Positions 8,132-15,831 of a DNA stretch of 64,000 bases are shown one piece after another (the first letter of the stretch is position 1; each line of letters starts with the position of its first letter). This DNA is from an uncultured Christensenella sp. (lineage in GTDB: Bacteria; Bacillota; Clostridia; Christensenellales; UBA1242), in the NCBI GenBank assembly GCA_905195085.1, contig CAJJUK010000001.1, positions 1-64,000 of the forward strand, in the 5' to 3' direction. The notes below the pieces were generated by a model, which was not told the DNA's origin, did not search any database, and was given only the letters and a program-made list of their open reading frames with translations. Position numbers and translations under genes: made by a program.

Positions 8132-10084
8132 ATGAATATAGAAGAGAACAGAGAAAAATTCTTCGATAATGTCAAAAAATATTTTGCTTTGTCAGAAGTT
8201 GAAACTGAGAAGATGATAAGTGATAAATTTAAGAAAACAACTGACAAGAGAAGATTGGTTATCATGTTGGAAACAATTTATCCATATTTAGACAAGTTTC
8301 TTGATGAAGCAGATGAAAAATTGAAAAGAAAGGTGGGAAAGGTCTTTTTCTCAAAATTGGACTATTCACAATTCTCTGATAAAGAAAGTTTGGAAGATAT
8401 GAGAGACAGGCTCAATGTTTTGTTCTATCAAACCTCTTCAAAAGGAATTAATACATACAAGATTCTTTACAACACAGTTTTGACAGATGGAAATTTGAAA
8501 AGAGACAGTGAAACCTTGACCAGATACTATGACACAACTCGTGATTTTGATAATATTTATGACAGTTTGGTGACAACTTTGGGTTTGACGGCTCAAGAAG
8601 CCAAAGAAATTTTTGAAAAGTGTTCATCTTTGATTGCAAAGGGGTATGCTTACAAGTTTCCACACATTTTCAACAAAATGCAGGAATTGACAGTCTATGA
8701 CAATTATTCAGGTTATCGTGTTTTTAAAAGACAAGAAATTGTTGACATTTTGAAAATTAATCCGTCTTTGTTTGTTACATCGACTGACAGAATTCAAGAT
8801 GCTTTTGACTACATTCAAAGGAAAATGGCTCATAGGTTGGACAGAGCATTCAAAAAAGTTTCAGCAGAAAATCCAAACTTGACCTTTTTGGAATACAGAA
8901 CAATTATGCTCAGAAAATGGCTAAAAAACAATTCAACATTGCTTACTATCAATTCTCAAAATATGTATAAAAAAGAAAAATATTTGATTAATGTTGTTGC
9001 CCAATTTACTTCACCAACATATGTTGAACAATTTAGCAACTATTTCCAAGAGCCAATCAATCTTTCTATTTTGAATCAAATTCCTTACAGCAAAATAGAA
9101 AGAAATGCCATCAAAAACATTAAAACCTTGGAAGCAAAGAGCAAAAAATCTCAAGCGGATATCAGAAAATATCTTGCATCAAACCCTTATATGATTGGAA
9201 TGGAATCTTCTCATTTCACACTTCTTTTAAGCGAAATTGAAAGATTGGATGAAGAGTTCCCTGAAGAAAAATATTTCGACAAATTCTTTGAGTTTGGGAA
9301 GACCTTGTTTGCAAGCAACATCGACTTTAATGTCAAAGCTATTGTTGACAAGTTGATAAACAACATTGTTATGCAAGATGTTGATGTTGAGGATATGTCC
9401 GACAAAGAATGTTTGCATAAATTTGTGGAAATTTTCTTTGATGGAAAGTTTGAAGTTGAGTTTGAAATTGAAGATTTGATAAAAGCAAGAGAGGCAAGAA
9501 TAAGCAAGGGTGAAAAATCTTTGAGAAGAGCCATAAGAAAGACTGGACAAACGATCAGATTTTTGCCAAAGATTTTGAAAGATGAATATGCTTCCAAAAA
9601 AGAAAAAAGAGAATATGTTTTGTCTCTTGCTAGTGACATTCAAGATTTGCACAAGAGCAGATTTTTGGTTGAAGGAAAAGACGAACGTTTCTTTGATGTT
9701 ACAACTGCGGAAAAAGAAACAAGCAAAAAAATTGAAGATGCATTAAATCTTCTCAGAAATACATATGAACAGAGAAGATTTAAACTTGGAAAGAAATATG
9801 CCAATGTTGACCAACTTTTTGAAAAAACAATTGATTATTTGAGTTCTTGCTTTGATGATAAGGAAGCAATTACTGATTTGTTTAGGACAGAGATTGTCAA
9901 GGCTTATGACGAAACAATTAGAACAACTTTTGACACCAGACCAAGCAGACAACAACAATTATTCGGGGACAGCATAGTTGTTGAAAATGTTGGCGATTTG
10001 GTTTCTCCATTAAGAAAACTTGATGAAGAGGTCAACAAATTAGATTTTGGTGAAAACACAACTTTGTTTACCTTTGAAAGATAA
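8132..10084 (+). CDS. Large helical-repeat protein, mTERF-like repeats, unknown function
   Basis: About 650 residues, soluble, Lys/Glu-rich, with no signal peptide and no catalytic motif that I recognise. At least four segments resemble the 30-residue helix-loop-helix repeat of mTERF proteins: ~151-187 (LGLTAQEAKEIFEKCSSLI), ~202-232 (IVDILKINPSLFV), ~257-286 (LRKWLKNNSTLLT) and ~345-373 (IRKYLASNPYMIG). The NPxLf-type core recurs. mTERF proteins bind nucleic acid in mitochondria and chloroplasts; a link to them is inference from pattern only. ATG 8132 has AGGGGG 5 nt away; ATG 8129 is the alternative. It is monocistronic, between tsf and frr, where pyrH would be expected. Confidence 0.7.
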   Translation: MNIEENREKFFDNVKKYFALSEVETEKMISDKFKKTTDKRRLVIMLETIYPYLDKFLDEADEKLKRKVGKVFFSKLDYSQFSDKESLEDMRDRLNVLFYQTSSKGINTYKILYNTVLTDGNLKRDSETLTRYYDTTRDFDNIYDSLVTTLGLTAQEAKEIFEKCSSLIAKGYAYKFPHIFNKMQELTVYDNYSGYRVFKRQEIVDILKINPSLFVTSTDRIQDAFDYIQRKMAHRLDRAFKKVSAENPNLTFLEYRTIMLRKWLKNNSTLLTINSQNMYKKEKYLINVVAQFTSPTYVEQFSNYFQEPINLSILNQIPYSKIERNAIKNIKTLEAKSKKSQADIRKYLASNPYMIGMESSHFTLLLSEIERLDEEFPEEKYFDKFFEFGKTLFASNIDFNVKAIVDKLINNIVMQDVDVEDMSDKECLHKFVEIFFDGKFEVEFEIEDLIKAREARISKGEKSLRRAIRKTGQTIRFLPKILKDEYASKKEKREYVLSLASDIQDLHKSRFLVEGKDERFFDVTTAEKETSKKIEDALNLLRNTYEQRRFKLGKKYANVDQLFEKTIDYLSSCFDDKEAITDLFRTEIVKAYDETIRTTFDTRPSRQQQLFGDSIVVENVGDLVSPLRKLDEEVNKLDFGENTTLFTFER

Positions 10085-10120
10085 AACGAATTTAAAGATA
10101 ATTTTTTAGATTGAAAAAAT

Positions 10121-10155
10121 AAAAACACCTTATCAACGAGTGATAGGGTGTTTTT
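10121..10155. terminator. Bidirectional terminator
   Basis: AAAAACACCTTATCA and TGATAGGGTGTTTTT form a long stem with a 5-nt loop. It lies between converging genes and includes the last codons of the leucine-rich-repeat gene. Confidence 0.8.
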
Positions 10156-11665
10156 CATTATAAACTGAATTTTCTAAAAATTCATGCAATGAGTCCCTTA
10201 AAGTTTTGTTAGAGTCCAAGTAATCTCTTTCAATTTCTTTAAGGCTAGGCAAATAAATTTGTGTTAATGCTTCATTGCTACACAAGAAAAGTGCACCAAT
10301 TTTTTGAACTTTGGGTAAAGAGATTTGGGATAGTGTTTTGTTGTTACTTAAGAAACAATCGCCAATTATTTGAACATTAGGCAAAGAGATTTGTGTTAAT
10401 GCTTCGTTGCTACACAAAAATGCGTTGCCAATTTTTTGAACATTAGGTAAATCTGGCTGAGTTAATGCTTCGTTGAATTGCAAGAAATTATTACCAATTT
10501 CCAAAACGTTAGGCATAGAGAGTTGCGTTAATGTTTTGTTGTGTTGTAAGAAATTGTTGCCAATTTCAGTTATATTTGGATTTGAATAGCCAACAATTTC
10601 ATTATGTTTGTTTAGTGAAATTTCAATAATTTCACCTTGGTTAGGCGTGATTTGAATGGTAAGGCCATCTCTGTTTGGAATACGTTTAATTTCTTCGATT
10701 TCACCGACATTTTCAGGGAAAAAATCAAGAACATCATTTTTTTGAATGTTGTTGTAATCAATGATTTTTTTATTTTTAATATCCAAAATAAAATAGTCAA
10801 AAACAATATATCTGTCCTTATCAAAAGTTTTAACTTCTCCATCTTCGATAATCACATTGTTTGGGCAGTAATAGACGTTGTTTATTTCAAGATTGTATTT
10901 ATAAAATTTGCCGTCACTTGCTTGAACATAGCCGGGGATTTCTAATGTGTTTGAGTTTTGATTGACAAGATTTATGTGAAATTTATCAACAAATGCTTGA
11001 GTTAATCCTTCAATTATGTTGTCTAAGTCATTGCCAAAAGTGGCATCTGGACTGATGATCTTGATTGTGTGATTGTATCTGTTTTTGATTGAGAGTGTGC
11101 TTGGATTTGTTTTTGAAAACTGTATGCTTATAACGCTTATGCCATAATCATCTTCACGTCTTGGGTTTTGAAAATCTTCTCTTCTTATTTGGTCAACATT
11201 TTTCTTGACTGCAAACCAGACACGACAACTGCGTAATCTTCCGCCATTGAATGTGCAAAGTTCTTCGCCTTTATATAAAACTGGAGTTCCACCATTATAC
11301 TCAGGAGTAGGTTCTCCACGATAATAGTAGTGTCTAAACTTTTGGATGTCTTCTTCCGTTTGACATTCTGGGTAAAGGATATATCCCGCTTTATCCATGA
11401 GTTCTTCAGGAGACAAATCAATTTTCTTTGTCTCTTTGCTTTCATCTATAAGACCATATATATATTTTTTAAAATTAGCAGTAAGGTTTTTCTTGATTAG
11501 ATCATCATATAGTTCTCGACTTGGTGGGAAATGTTCACTTATCAATTTTTTTAACAGACCTTCAGTTTCAAGTAATGTTGGAAACAAATCTCGGCAAAGA
11601 TGAGAAAATTTTTCTCCATAATGTTTTTTTATCCACTTCAAATCTGGGTTTTCCATATTAACCAT
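10133..11665 (-). CDS. Leucine-rich-repeat protein (BspA/LRR_5 type)
   Basis: 510 residues in three parts. Residues ~1-170 form a conserved-looking N-terminal region of unknown role. Residues ~170-370 are a beta-rich region containing KNRYNHTI and PDATFGNDLDNI. Residues ~375-500 hold about six 22-residue leucine-rich repeats of the form PNVxxIGNxFLxxNxxLTQISL. No signal peptide, membrane anchor or cell-wall sorting signal is visible, so it appears cytoplasmic, unlike most secreted BspA-type proteins. Its start overlaps the preceding small ORF by 8 nt and has AGGA 4 nt upstream. Function unknown. Confidence 0.75.
   Translation of the reverse strand: MVNMENPDLKWIKKHYGEKFSHLCRDLFPTLLETEGLLKKLISEHFPPSRELYDDLIKKNLTANFKKYIYGLIDESKETKKIDLSPEELMDKAGYILYPECQTEEDIQKFRHYYYRGEPTPEYNGGTPVLYKGEELCTFNGGRLRSCRVWFAVKKNVDQIRREDFQNPRREDDYGISVISIQFSKTNPSTLSIKNRYNHTIKIISPDATFGNDLDNIIEGLTQAFVDKFHINLVNQNSNTLEIPGYVQASDGKFYKYNLEINNVYYCPNNVIIEDGEVKTFDKDRYIVFDYFILDIKNKKIIDYNNIQKNDVLDFFPENVGEIEEIKRIPNRDGLTIQITPNQGEIIEISLNKHNEIVGYSNPNITEIGNNFLQHNKTLTQLSMPNVLEIGNNFLQFNEALTQPDLPNVQKIGNAFLCSNEALTQISLPNVQIIGDCFLSNNKTLSQISLPKVQKIGALFLCSNEALTQIYLPSLKEIERDYLDSNKTLRDSLHEFLENSVYNEKHPITR
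10190..10585. repeat. Tandem 66-bp units encoding 22-residue LRRs
   Basis: Six near-identical 66-bp units, recognisable by the recurring TTAATGCTTCGTTG and TTTTTGAAC blocks on the plus strand. This high DNA identity suggests recent expansion or gene conversion. Confidence 0.65.
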
Positions 11666-11951
11666 ATATCCTTTTTAAAATATATTTTTTGTTTTTTGTG
11701 AGAAGTCCAACTAAATCTATTTCTTTTAAATCGTCCTCGTCATCATTAAATATTTCAAATGCATATGGTTGACTGAACCATTCATTTTTATGGTCTAAAA
11801 GTCTTTTGTCTATCAGAAGAATATCGTCAACTTTTGGCTTAAACATTCCATAAAATTCTAAGATGAGTTTGAATTCTTCTTTTGTTTTCGTGTCTTGCAA
11901 AACATATTGATTAAATTTGTTTATTTTGACTATTTTTAAACCTATATCCAT
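11658..11951 (-). CDS. Small protein of unknown function, coupled to the LRR gene
   Basis: 97 residues, no signal peptide or membrane segment, with an acidic stretch NDDEDDLKE near residue 72. I do not recognise it. TGGAG precedes the ATG and a promoter is seen upstream. Its stop codon lies 8 nt inside the LRR gene, so the two are almost certainly co-transcribed and translationally coupled. A partner or modulator role for the LRR protein is inference. Confidence 0.65.
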   Translation of the reverse strand: MDIGLKIVKINKFNQYVLQDTKTKEEFKLILEFYGMFKPKVDDILLIDKRLLDHKNEWFSQPYAFEIFNDDEDDLKEIDLVGLLTKNKKYILKRIYG

Positions 11952-11966
11952 ATATACTCCATATCA

Positions 11967-11995
11967 ATTTTATAGTAAATAACCACATATGTCAA
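11967..11995 (-). promoter_or_regulatory. Promoter of the small ORF-LRR operon
   Basis: Minus strand TTGACA, 17-nt spacer, TAAAAT, ending about 15 nt before the start codon at 11951. Confidence 0.7.
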
Positions 11996-12104
11996 TACTT
12001 TTTAAAAATAATGGTTTGACAAATCATTTGCTCTGTTTCAAATCAACTTAAACTTGCTCAATATTGTTTTTAGATTATATTCTTTTGTAATTAGATAAAA
12101 TAAT

Positions 12105-12133
12105 TTGCAAAATCTTTTTGTTTAAGTTATAAT
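12105..12133 (+). promoter_or_regulatory. frr-uppS-cdsA-rseP promoter
   Basis: TTGCAA, 17-nt spacer, TATAAT. Transcription should begin near 12140, leaving a leader of about 190 nt. Confidence 0.65.
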
Positions 12134-12330
12134 GCTTGTGTGAAGAAAATGTTTCACATTTTGTTTGCTACGCAATGCTCACTGAAGTTCGCACTTCACA
12201 CAAGCATTGAAACAACGTCGCACTCACTCTTGCAAGCAAGTTTGGGATTCTAGTTATAACAGAAAAATTGTTATTTGTTGTGCAAATGTTTGCGTTTTGC
12301 AAAAAATGGAAACAAATTAAAGGAGAATTT
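12131..12330 (+). promoter_or_regulatory. frr leader with long inverted repeat
   Basis: A perfect 15-bp inverted repeat pairs 12131-12145 (AATGCTTGTGTGAAG) with 12194-12208. Inside and overlapping it are AAAATG/CATTTT and GAAGT-TCGC-ACTTC hairpins, the second of which competes for the right arm. Further down, ATAAC/GTTAT can pair just before AAGGAG. The left arm overlaps the -10 box, so the element could act on DNA or RNA. No known riboswitch is recognised. With the gap from 11952 this is the only content between genes here. Confidence 0.4.
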
Positions 12331-12897
12331 ATGAACGAAATGGTTGATGAAATTTTTTCAAATTGCAAGGAAGATTTGGAAAAAGCATATTTACACCAAC
12401 AAAATGAATATCTTGTTATTAGAGCGGGCAGAGCCAATCCACATATTTTGGATAAAGTTATGGTAGAATATTATGGAGTGCCAACTCCAATTGTTCAAAT
12501 GGGAACTGTTACTGTTTCTGAAGCAAGAATTTTGAATATCAATGTTTGGGACGCTTCTCAAATTAAAAATGTTGAAAAGGCAATTTCTCAGTCAGATATT
12601 GGCATCACTCCAACTGATGATGGAAAGACAATTCGTCTTGTTTTCCCTATGCTTACAGAAGAAAGACGTAAAGAAATTGTTAAGAACGTCAAGAAAATTT
12701 GTGAAGAGACCAAAGTTGCCATGAGAAATGTTCGTCGTGATGCTCTTGATATGTTGAAAAGCATGAAGAAAGACGGAGAACTTTCAGAAGACGAATATGC
12801 ATCAAGTGAAAAAGAAGTTCAAAAACTTATTGACAAATATACCGATTTGGCAGACAAACTTGCCGAAGACAAAGAAGAAGAGGTTATGAAAGTTTAA
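12331..12897 (+). CDS. frr: Ribosome recycling factor
   Basis: 188 residues. RRF acts with EF-G to split post-termination ribosomes. The family core is present: RAGRANPHILDKVMVEYYG, the PTPIVQMG loop, and the helical C-terminus with RNVRRDALDMLK. The start at 12331 has AAAGGAG 6 nt upstream; an open frame continuing upstream runs through the structured leader and is not coding. It is separated from tsf by 4.3 kb of accessory genes. Confidence 0.96.
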   Translation: MNEMVDEIFSNCKEDLEKAYLHQQNEYLVIRAGRANPHILDKVMVEYYGVPTPIVQMGTVTVSEARILNINVWDASQIKNVEKAISQSDIGITPTDDGKTIRLVFPMLTEERRKEIVKNVKKICEETKVAMRNVRRDALDMLKSMKKDGELSEDEYASSEKEVQKLIDKYTDLADKLAEDKEEEVMKV

Positions 12898-12930
12898 GCA
12901 AAAGAACAATACTGAATTTTAAGGGTGGTT

Positions 12931-13638
12931 ATGTTTAAGAAAAAGAAATTGTCTCAGAATATTCCGACACATATTGCTTTCATCATGGACGGGAACAGGC
13001 GTTGGGCTGTTAGACGCGGACTGAACAAAATGATGGGACATAAACAGGGCGGTGTTGCACTCAAAAACATCATCAATGCAATTGTTGAAATCAAAGAAAT
13101 TAAATATGCTTCTTTTTTTGGTTTCTCAACTGAAAATTGGAACAGAGAGAAAAAAGAAATTGATTACATTTTTGAAGTTGCTTACAACCTTGTTGAGGAA
13201 AATAAGGACAATTTTGAAGATAAAAACATTAAATTTGTCGCAATGGGCGACCTGTCAAGATTCCCTGAAAAATTGAGAAATATCTTGACTGAAGCTATGG
13301 AAAAAACCAAAAACAACACCGGACTTGTTGTTAATCTTGCCATGAATTATGGTGGCAGAGATGACATTGTTCATGCTGTGAACAGTCTTATTGAAAAGGG
13401 CGAGAAGAAAATTACTGTTGAAAATTTGAAAGAAAATCTATATTCTGCACCTTCTCCAGACATTGACCTTCTTGTCAGAACAAGCGGTGAAATGAGAGTT
13501 TCAAATTTTATGCTGTTTCAAATGGCATACAGCGAACTTTATTTCACAAAAACTTGTTGGCCTGATTTTGGTAAGAAAGAATTATATAAAGCACTTGAAG
13601 AATTTTCAAAGAGAAACAGAAGATTTGGAGGAAAGTAA
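12931..13638 (+). CDS. uppS: Undecaprenyl pyrophosphate synthase
   Basis: 235-residue cis-prenyltransferase that makes the C55 lipid carrier for peptidoglycan. Visible motifs are HIAFIMDGNRRWA with the catalytic Asp, FGFSTENWNR, and LLVRTSGEMRVSNFMLFQ followed by the YSELYFTKTCWPDF region. The ATG at 12931 follows AAGGG at good spacing; a GTG two codons upstream is less likely. The stop overlaps cdsA (TAATG). Confidence 0.96.
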   Translation: MFKKKKLSQNIPTHIAFIMDGNRRWAVRRGLNKMMGHKQGGVALKNIINAIVEIKEIKYASFFGFSTENWNREKKEIDYIFEVAYNLVEENKDNFEDKNIKFVAMGDLSRFPEKLRNILTEAMEKTKNNTGLVVNLAMNYGGRDDIVHAVNSLIEKGEKKITVENLKENLYSAPSPDIDLLVRTSGEMRVSNFMLFQMAYSELYFTKTCWPDFGKKELYKALEEFSKRNRRFGGK

Positions 13639-14600
13639 TGAAAAAACGAGTTTATACATCAATTGCAATTGTGCTGGTTTTAGTGCTTTTGTTTGTGTTA
13701 AAAATTTATGTCAGTGATTATTTCTTTGATGCCTTTTTTGCAATTATTGCCTGCATCGCAAGTTATGAAATGTCAAAACTGTTGAGCAAAACTGGTCTTT
13801 ATAACTATCAAGTTTTGGCAATATTTTTCCCATCGCTCTTGCTGGCAGCAAATTTGGTTGGGGTTTTCTATGCGGGCGCGACAGAAAACTTTTTCTGGGT
13901 TCTTTACACACTTTTGATTGATGTCGGTCTAATGCTTGTTGTGTCACTTCTTGCATTTTTGGTTGGACTTTGCAGAAAGAAAAAACTTCTAAACGAAATG
14001 TCTATAAGAAATGTCACAAATATGTCAGTTAGAAAATTTGCATTCAAGAAAGCTCTCAACACACTCATCACTTTTGTTTATCCTGCATTTTTGTTCTTGC
14101 TTTTCATTTTCTTGAACCACTTTATGGACATGCCTTTGTCTAGACTTGAAGACATCACTTCAAACGTTTCATTGTTTGTTTTGATTACTGCAATAACAAT
14201 TCCAATGTTTACAGACACTTTTGCAATGCTCACAGGTTCTGTCATTGGTGGAAAGAAATTGTGTCCAAAAGTAAGCCCGGGAAAGACAGTTTCTGGTGCA
14301 GTGGGCGGTGTTTTGTGGACAGTTCTTTTTGGTGCTTGTGTTTACCTTATTTTCGGTTGCGTTGAATCATTTGCTCCATTTATGGAAATCTTCCCAATAT
14401 GGGCATATTTAATCATTGTGCTTGTTGGCTCTGTTGTTGCACAATGTGGAGATTTGTTTGAATCTGTAATCAAAAGAAGAGCAGGAGTTAAGGACAGTGG
14501 AAAAATTTTGCCTGGACAAGGTGGAATTTTGGACAGAATTGACTCTTACATCTTTATGGCACCATATATCTTGATTGCTTTCTGGATTTTTGCTATCTAA
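13638..14600 (+). CDS. cdsA: Phosphatidate cytidylyltransferase
   Basis: 320-residue integral membrane enzyme converting phosphatidic acid and CTP to CDP-diacylglycerol. The CdsA signature is intact at the C-terminus: SVIKRRAGVKDSGKILPGQG followed by GILDRID. About eight hydrophobic segments. There is a lysine-rich cytoplasmic loop near residue 115-140. Coupled to uppS by TAATG. The usual downstream gene dxr is absent. Confidence 0.94.
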   Translation: MKKRVYTSIAIVLVLVLLFVLKIYVSDYFFDAFFAIIACIASYEMSKLLSKTGLYNYQVLAIFFPSLLLAANLVGVFYAGATENFFWVLYTLLIDVGLMLVVSLLAFLVGLCRKKKLLNEMSIRNVTNMSVRKFAFKKALNTLITFVYPAFLFLLFIFLNHFMDMPLSRLEDITSNVSLFVLITAITIPMFTDTFAMLTGSVIGGKKLCPKVSPGKTVSGAVGGVLWTVLFGACVYLIFGCVESFAPFMEIFPIWAYLIIVLVGSVVAQCGDLFESVIKRRAGVKDSGKILPGQGGILDRIDSYIFMAPYILIAFWIFAI

Positions 14601-14639
14601 ACAAAAGACCTACATCGACTTTAATTTAAGGATTTTAAG

Positions 14640-15746
14640 ATGATTTTTTGGTACATTATACTTGCTATTGTGATTTTGCTGTTTATGGTGCTTATCCATG
14701 AATTTGGTCACTATGTGGTTGGCAAAATTCTCAAGTTCAAGATAACAGAATTTTCTATTGGATTTGGCTTTCCAATCTTTACCCATACAAGCAAAAAGAC
14801 TGGCGAAAAATTCTCTTTGCGTATTTTTCCACTTGGGGGATATTGTGCTTTTGATGGAGAAGATGATGAAAAAGAATCAGAATCTCCAACTGCATTCAAC
14901 AATCAAAAACCTTGGAAAAGAATTTTGGTTTTTCTTGCGGGTGTGACTGCAAACTTTATCACTGCAATCATTTTCTCTTGGGTTTTGCTGTGCACAATAG
15001 GTTATGATGTTCCACAAATTGCAAGGTATGACCAAACAACTTATGTCAATCCTTATGAAGAGGGTGATGTCATAAGAAAAATTGATGGCAAAAAGATTGA
15101 CTTTGCTTTTGGTGAAAATTTTGTCACGCTTGTCAATGAACAAAAGTCTTTGGCACAAGATTATTATGAAGAAAATGGGCTTGATGCTGAAAAATATACT
15201 TTCACAATGTCTGTAACCCGTGATGGAGATTGGGTTGATTTGACAATTGTGGTTTATCCTGTTATGGCTCAAGATACAGCAGGAAATGATTACATCAATT
15301 GCTTGATTGGTCTTGAATCTTCTGAAGATGAAGAGCCTTGCACAGTTGCTTATGTCTATGATGCTTGGTCGGGATTTTGTCGTTCTTTTGAAATGGCCTT
15401 TGGTTTTGCTTGGGTTGTTTTGAAGAGTTTGTGGATGCTTATTACTTTCCAAATTCCAATCACTGAAATGGGCGGGACAATTGCAACAATCTCGACGATT
15501 GCGACTTTTGCTTCTCAAAGTTTGTCATATCTTTTGATTTTCATTCCACTTATTGCAGCAAACTTGGCTGTTTTCAACCTGTTGCCGTTCCCAGCGCTTG
15601 ATGGTTCTCATGTTCTGTTCACGGTGATTGAATGGATAAGGGGAAAACCAATCAATCGCAAGGTGGAAAACATGATACACTTTGTTGGCATATGTATTCT
15701 TTTCGCATTTGTCATTATTGTCGACATTCTACATTTTGTTCTTTAA
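14640..15746 (+). CDS. rseP: RIP metalloprotease RseP (site-2 protease)
   Basis: 368-residue membrane zinc protease. HEFGH (the HExxH motif) lies in the first transmembrane helix, a single PDZ domain with NPYEEGDVIRKIDG lies in the middle, and the second metal motif NLLPFPALDG is near residue 308. Family members cleave anti-sigma factors and remnant signal peptides. It ends the uppS-cdsA-rseP string and is followed by a terminator. Neither dxr before it nor ispG or proS after it is present. Confidence 0.94.
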   Translation: MIFWYIILAIVILLFMVLIHEFGHYVVGKILKFKITEFSIGFGFPIFTHTSKKTGEKFSLRIFPLGGYCAFDGEDDEKESESPTAFNNQKPWKRILVFLAGVTANFITAIIFSWVLLCTIGYDVPQIARYDQTTYVNPYEEGDVIRKIDGKKIDFAFGENFVTLVNEQKSLAQDYYEENGLDAEKYTFTMSVTRDGDWVDLTIVVYPVMAQDTAGNDYINCLIGLESSEDEEPCTVAYVYDAWSGFCRSFEMAFGFAWVVLKSLWMLITFQIPITEMGGTIATISTIATFASQSLSYLLIFIPLIAANLAVFNLLPFPALDGSHVLFTVIEWIRGKPINRKVENMIHFVGICILFAFVIIVDILHFVL

Positions 15747-15770
15747 AGTCTGACTCTGTCAGGCTTTTTT
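15747..15770 (+). terminator. rseP terminator
   Basis: AGTCTGAC-TCT-GTCAGGCT stem followed by T6, starting right after the stop codon. Confidence 0.8.
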
Positions 15771-15793
15771 CACGCAAGGGAGTTTTTTTGTGC

Positions 15794-15822
15794 TTGACAA
15801 AAATTTGTTTATATTCTAGAAT
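15794..15822 (+). promoter_or_regulatory. Promoter of the PolC-like exonuclease gene
   Basis: TTGACA, 17-nt spacer, TAGAAT, with only 9 nt to the ATG at 15832 and no Shine-Dalgarno sequence. The leader would be about 2-3 nt. Confidence 0.6.
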
Positions 15823-15831
15823 GATTATGTT

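Noticed and set aside
9211..9652. Minus-strand frames of about 140 codons inside the helical-repeat gene
   Set aside because: Antisense shadows with no start signals; the plus-strand gene has a consensus promoter and continuous repeat pattern.
10180..10585. Regular 66-bp repeats considered as a CRISPR array
   Set aside because: The units are translated in frame into leucine-rich repeats and have no unique spacers.
12168..12437. Minus-strand 89-codon open frame over the frr leader
   Set aside because: It overlaps the start of frr on the other strand, has no ribosome binding site, and arises from the structured leader and the AT-rich code.
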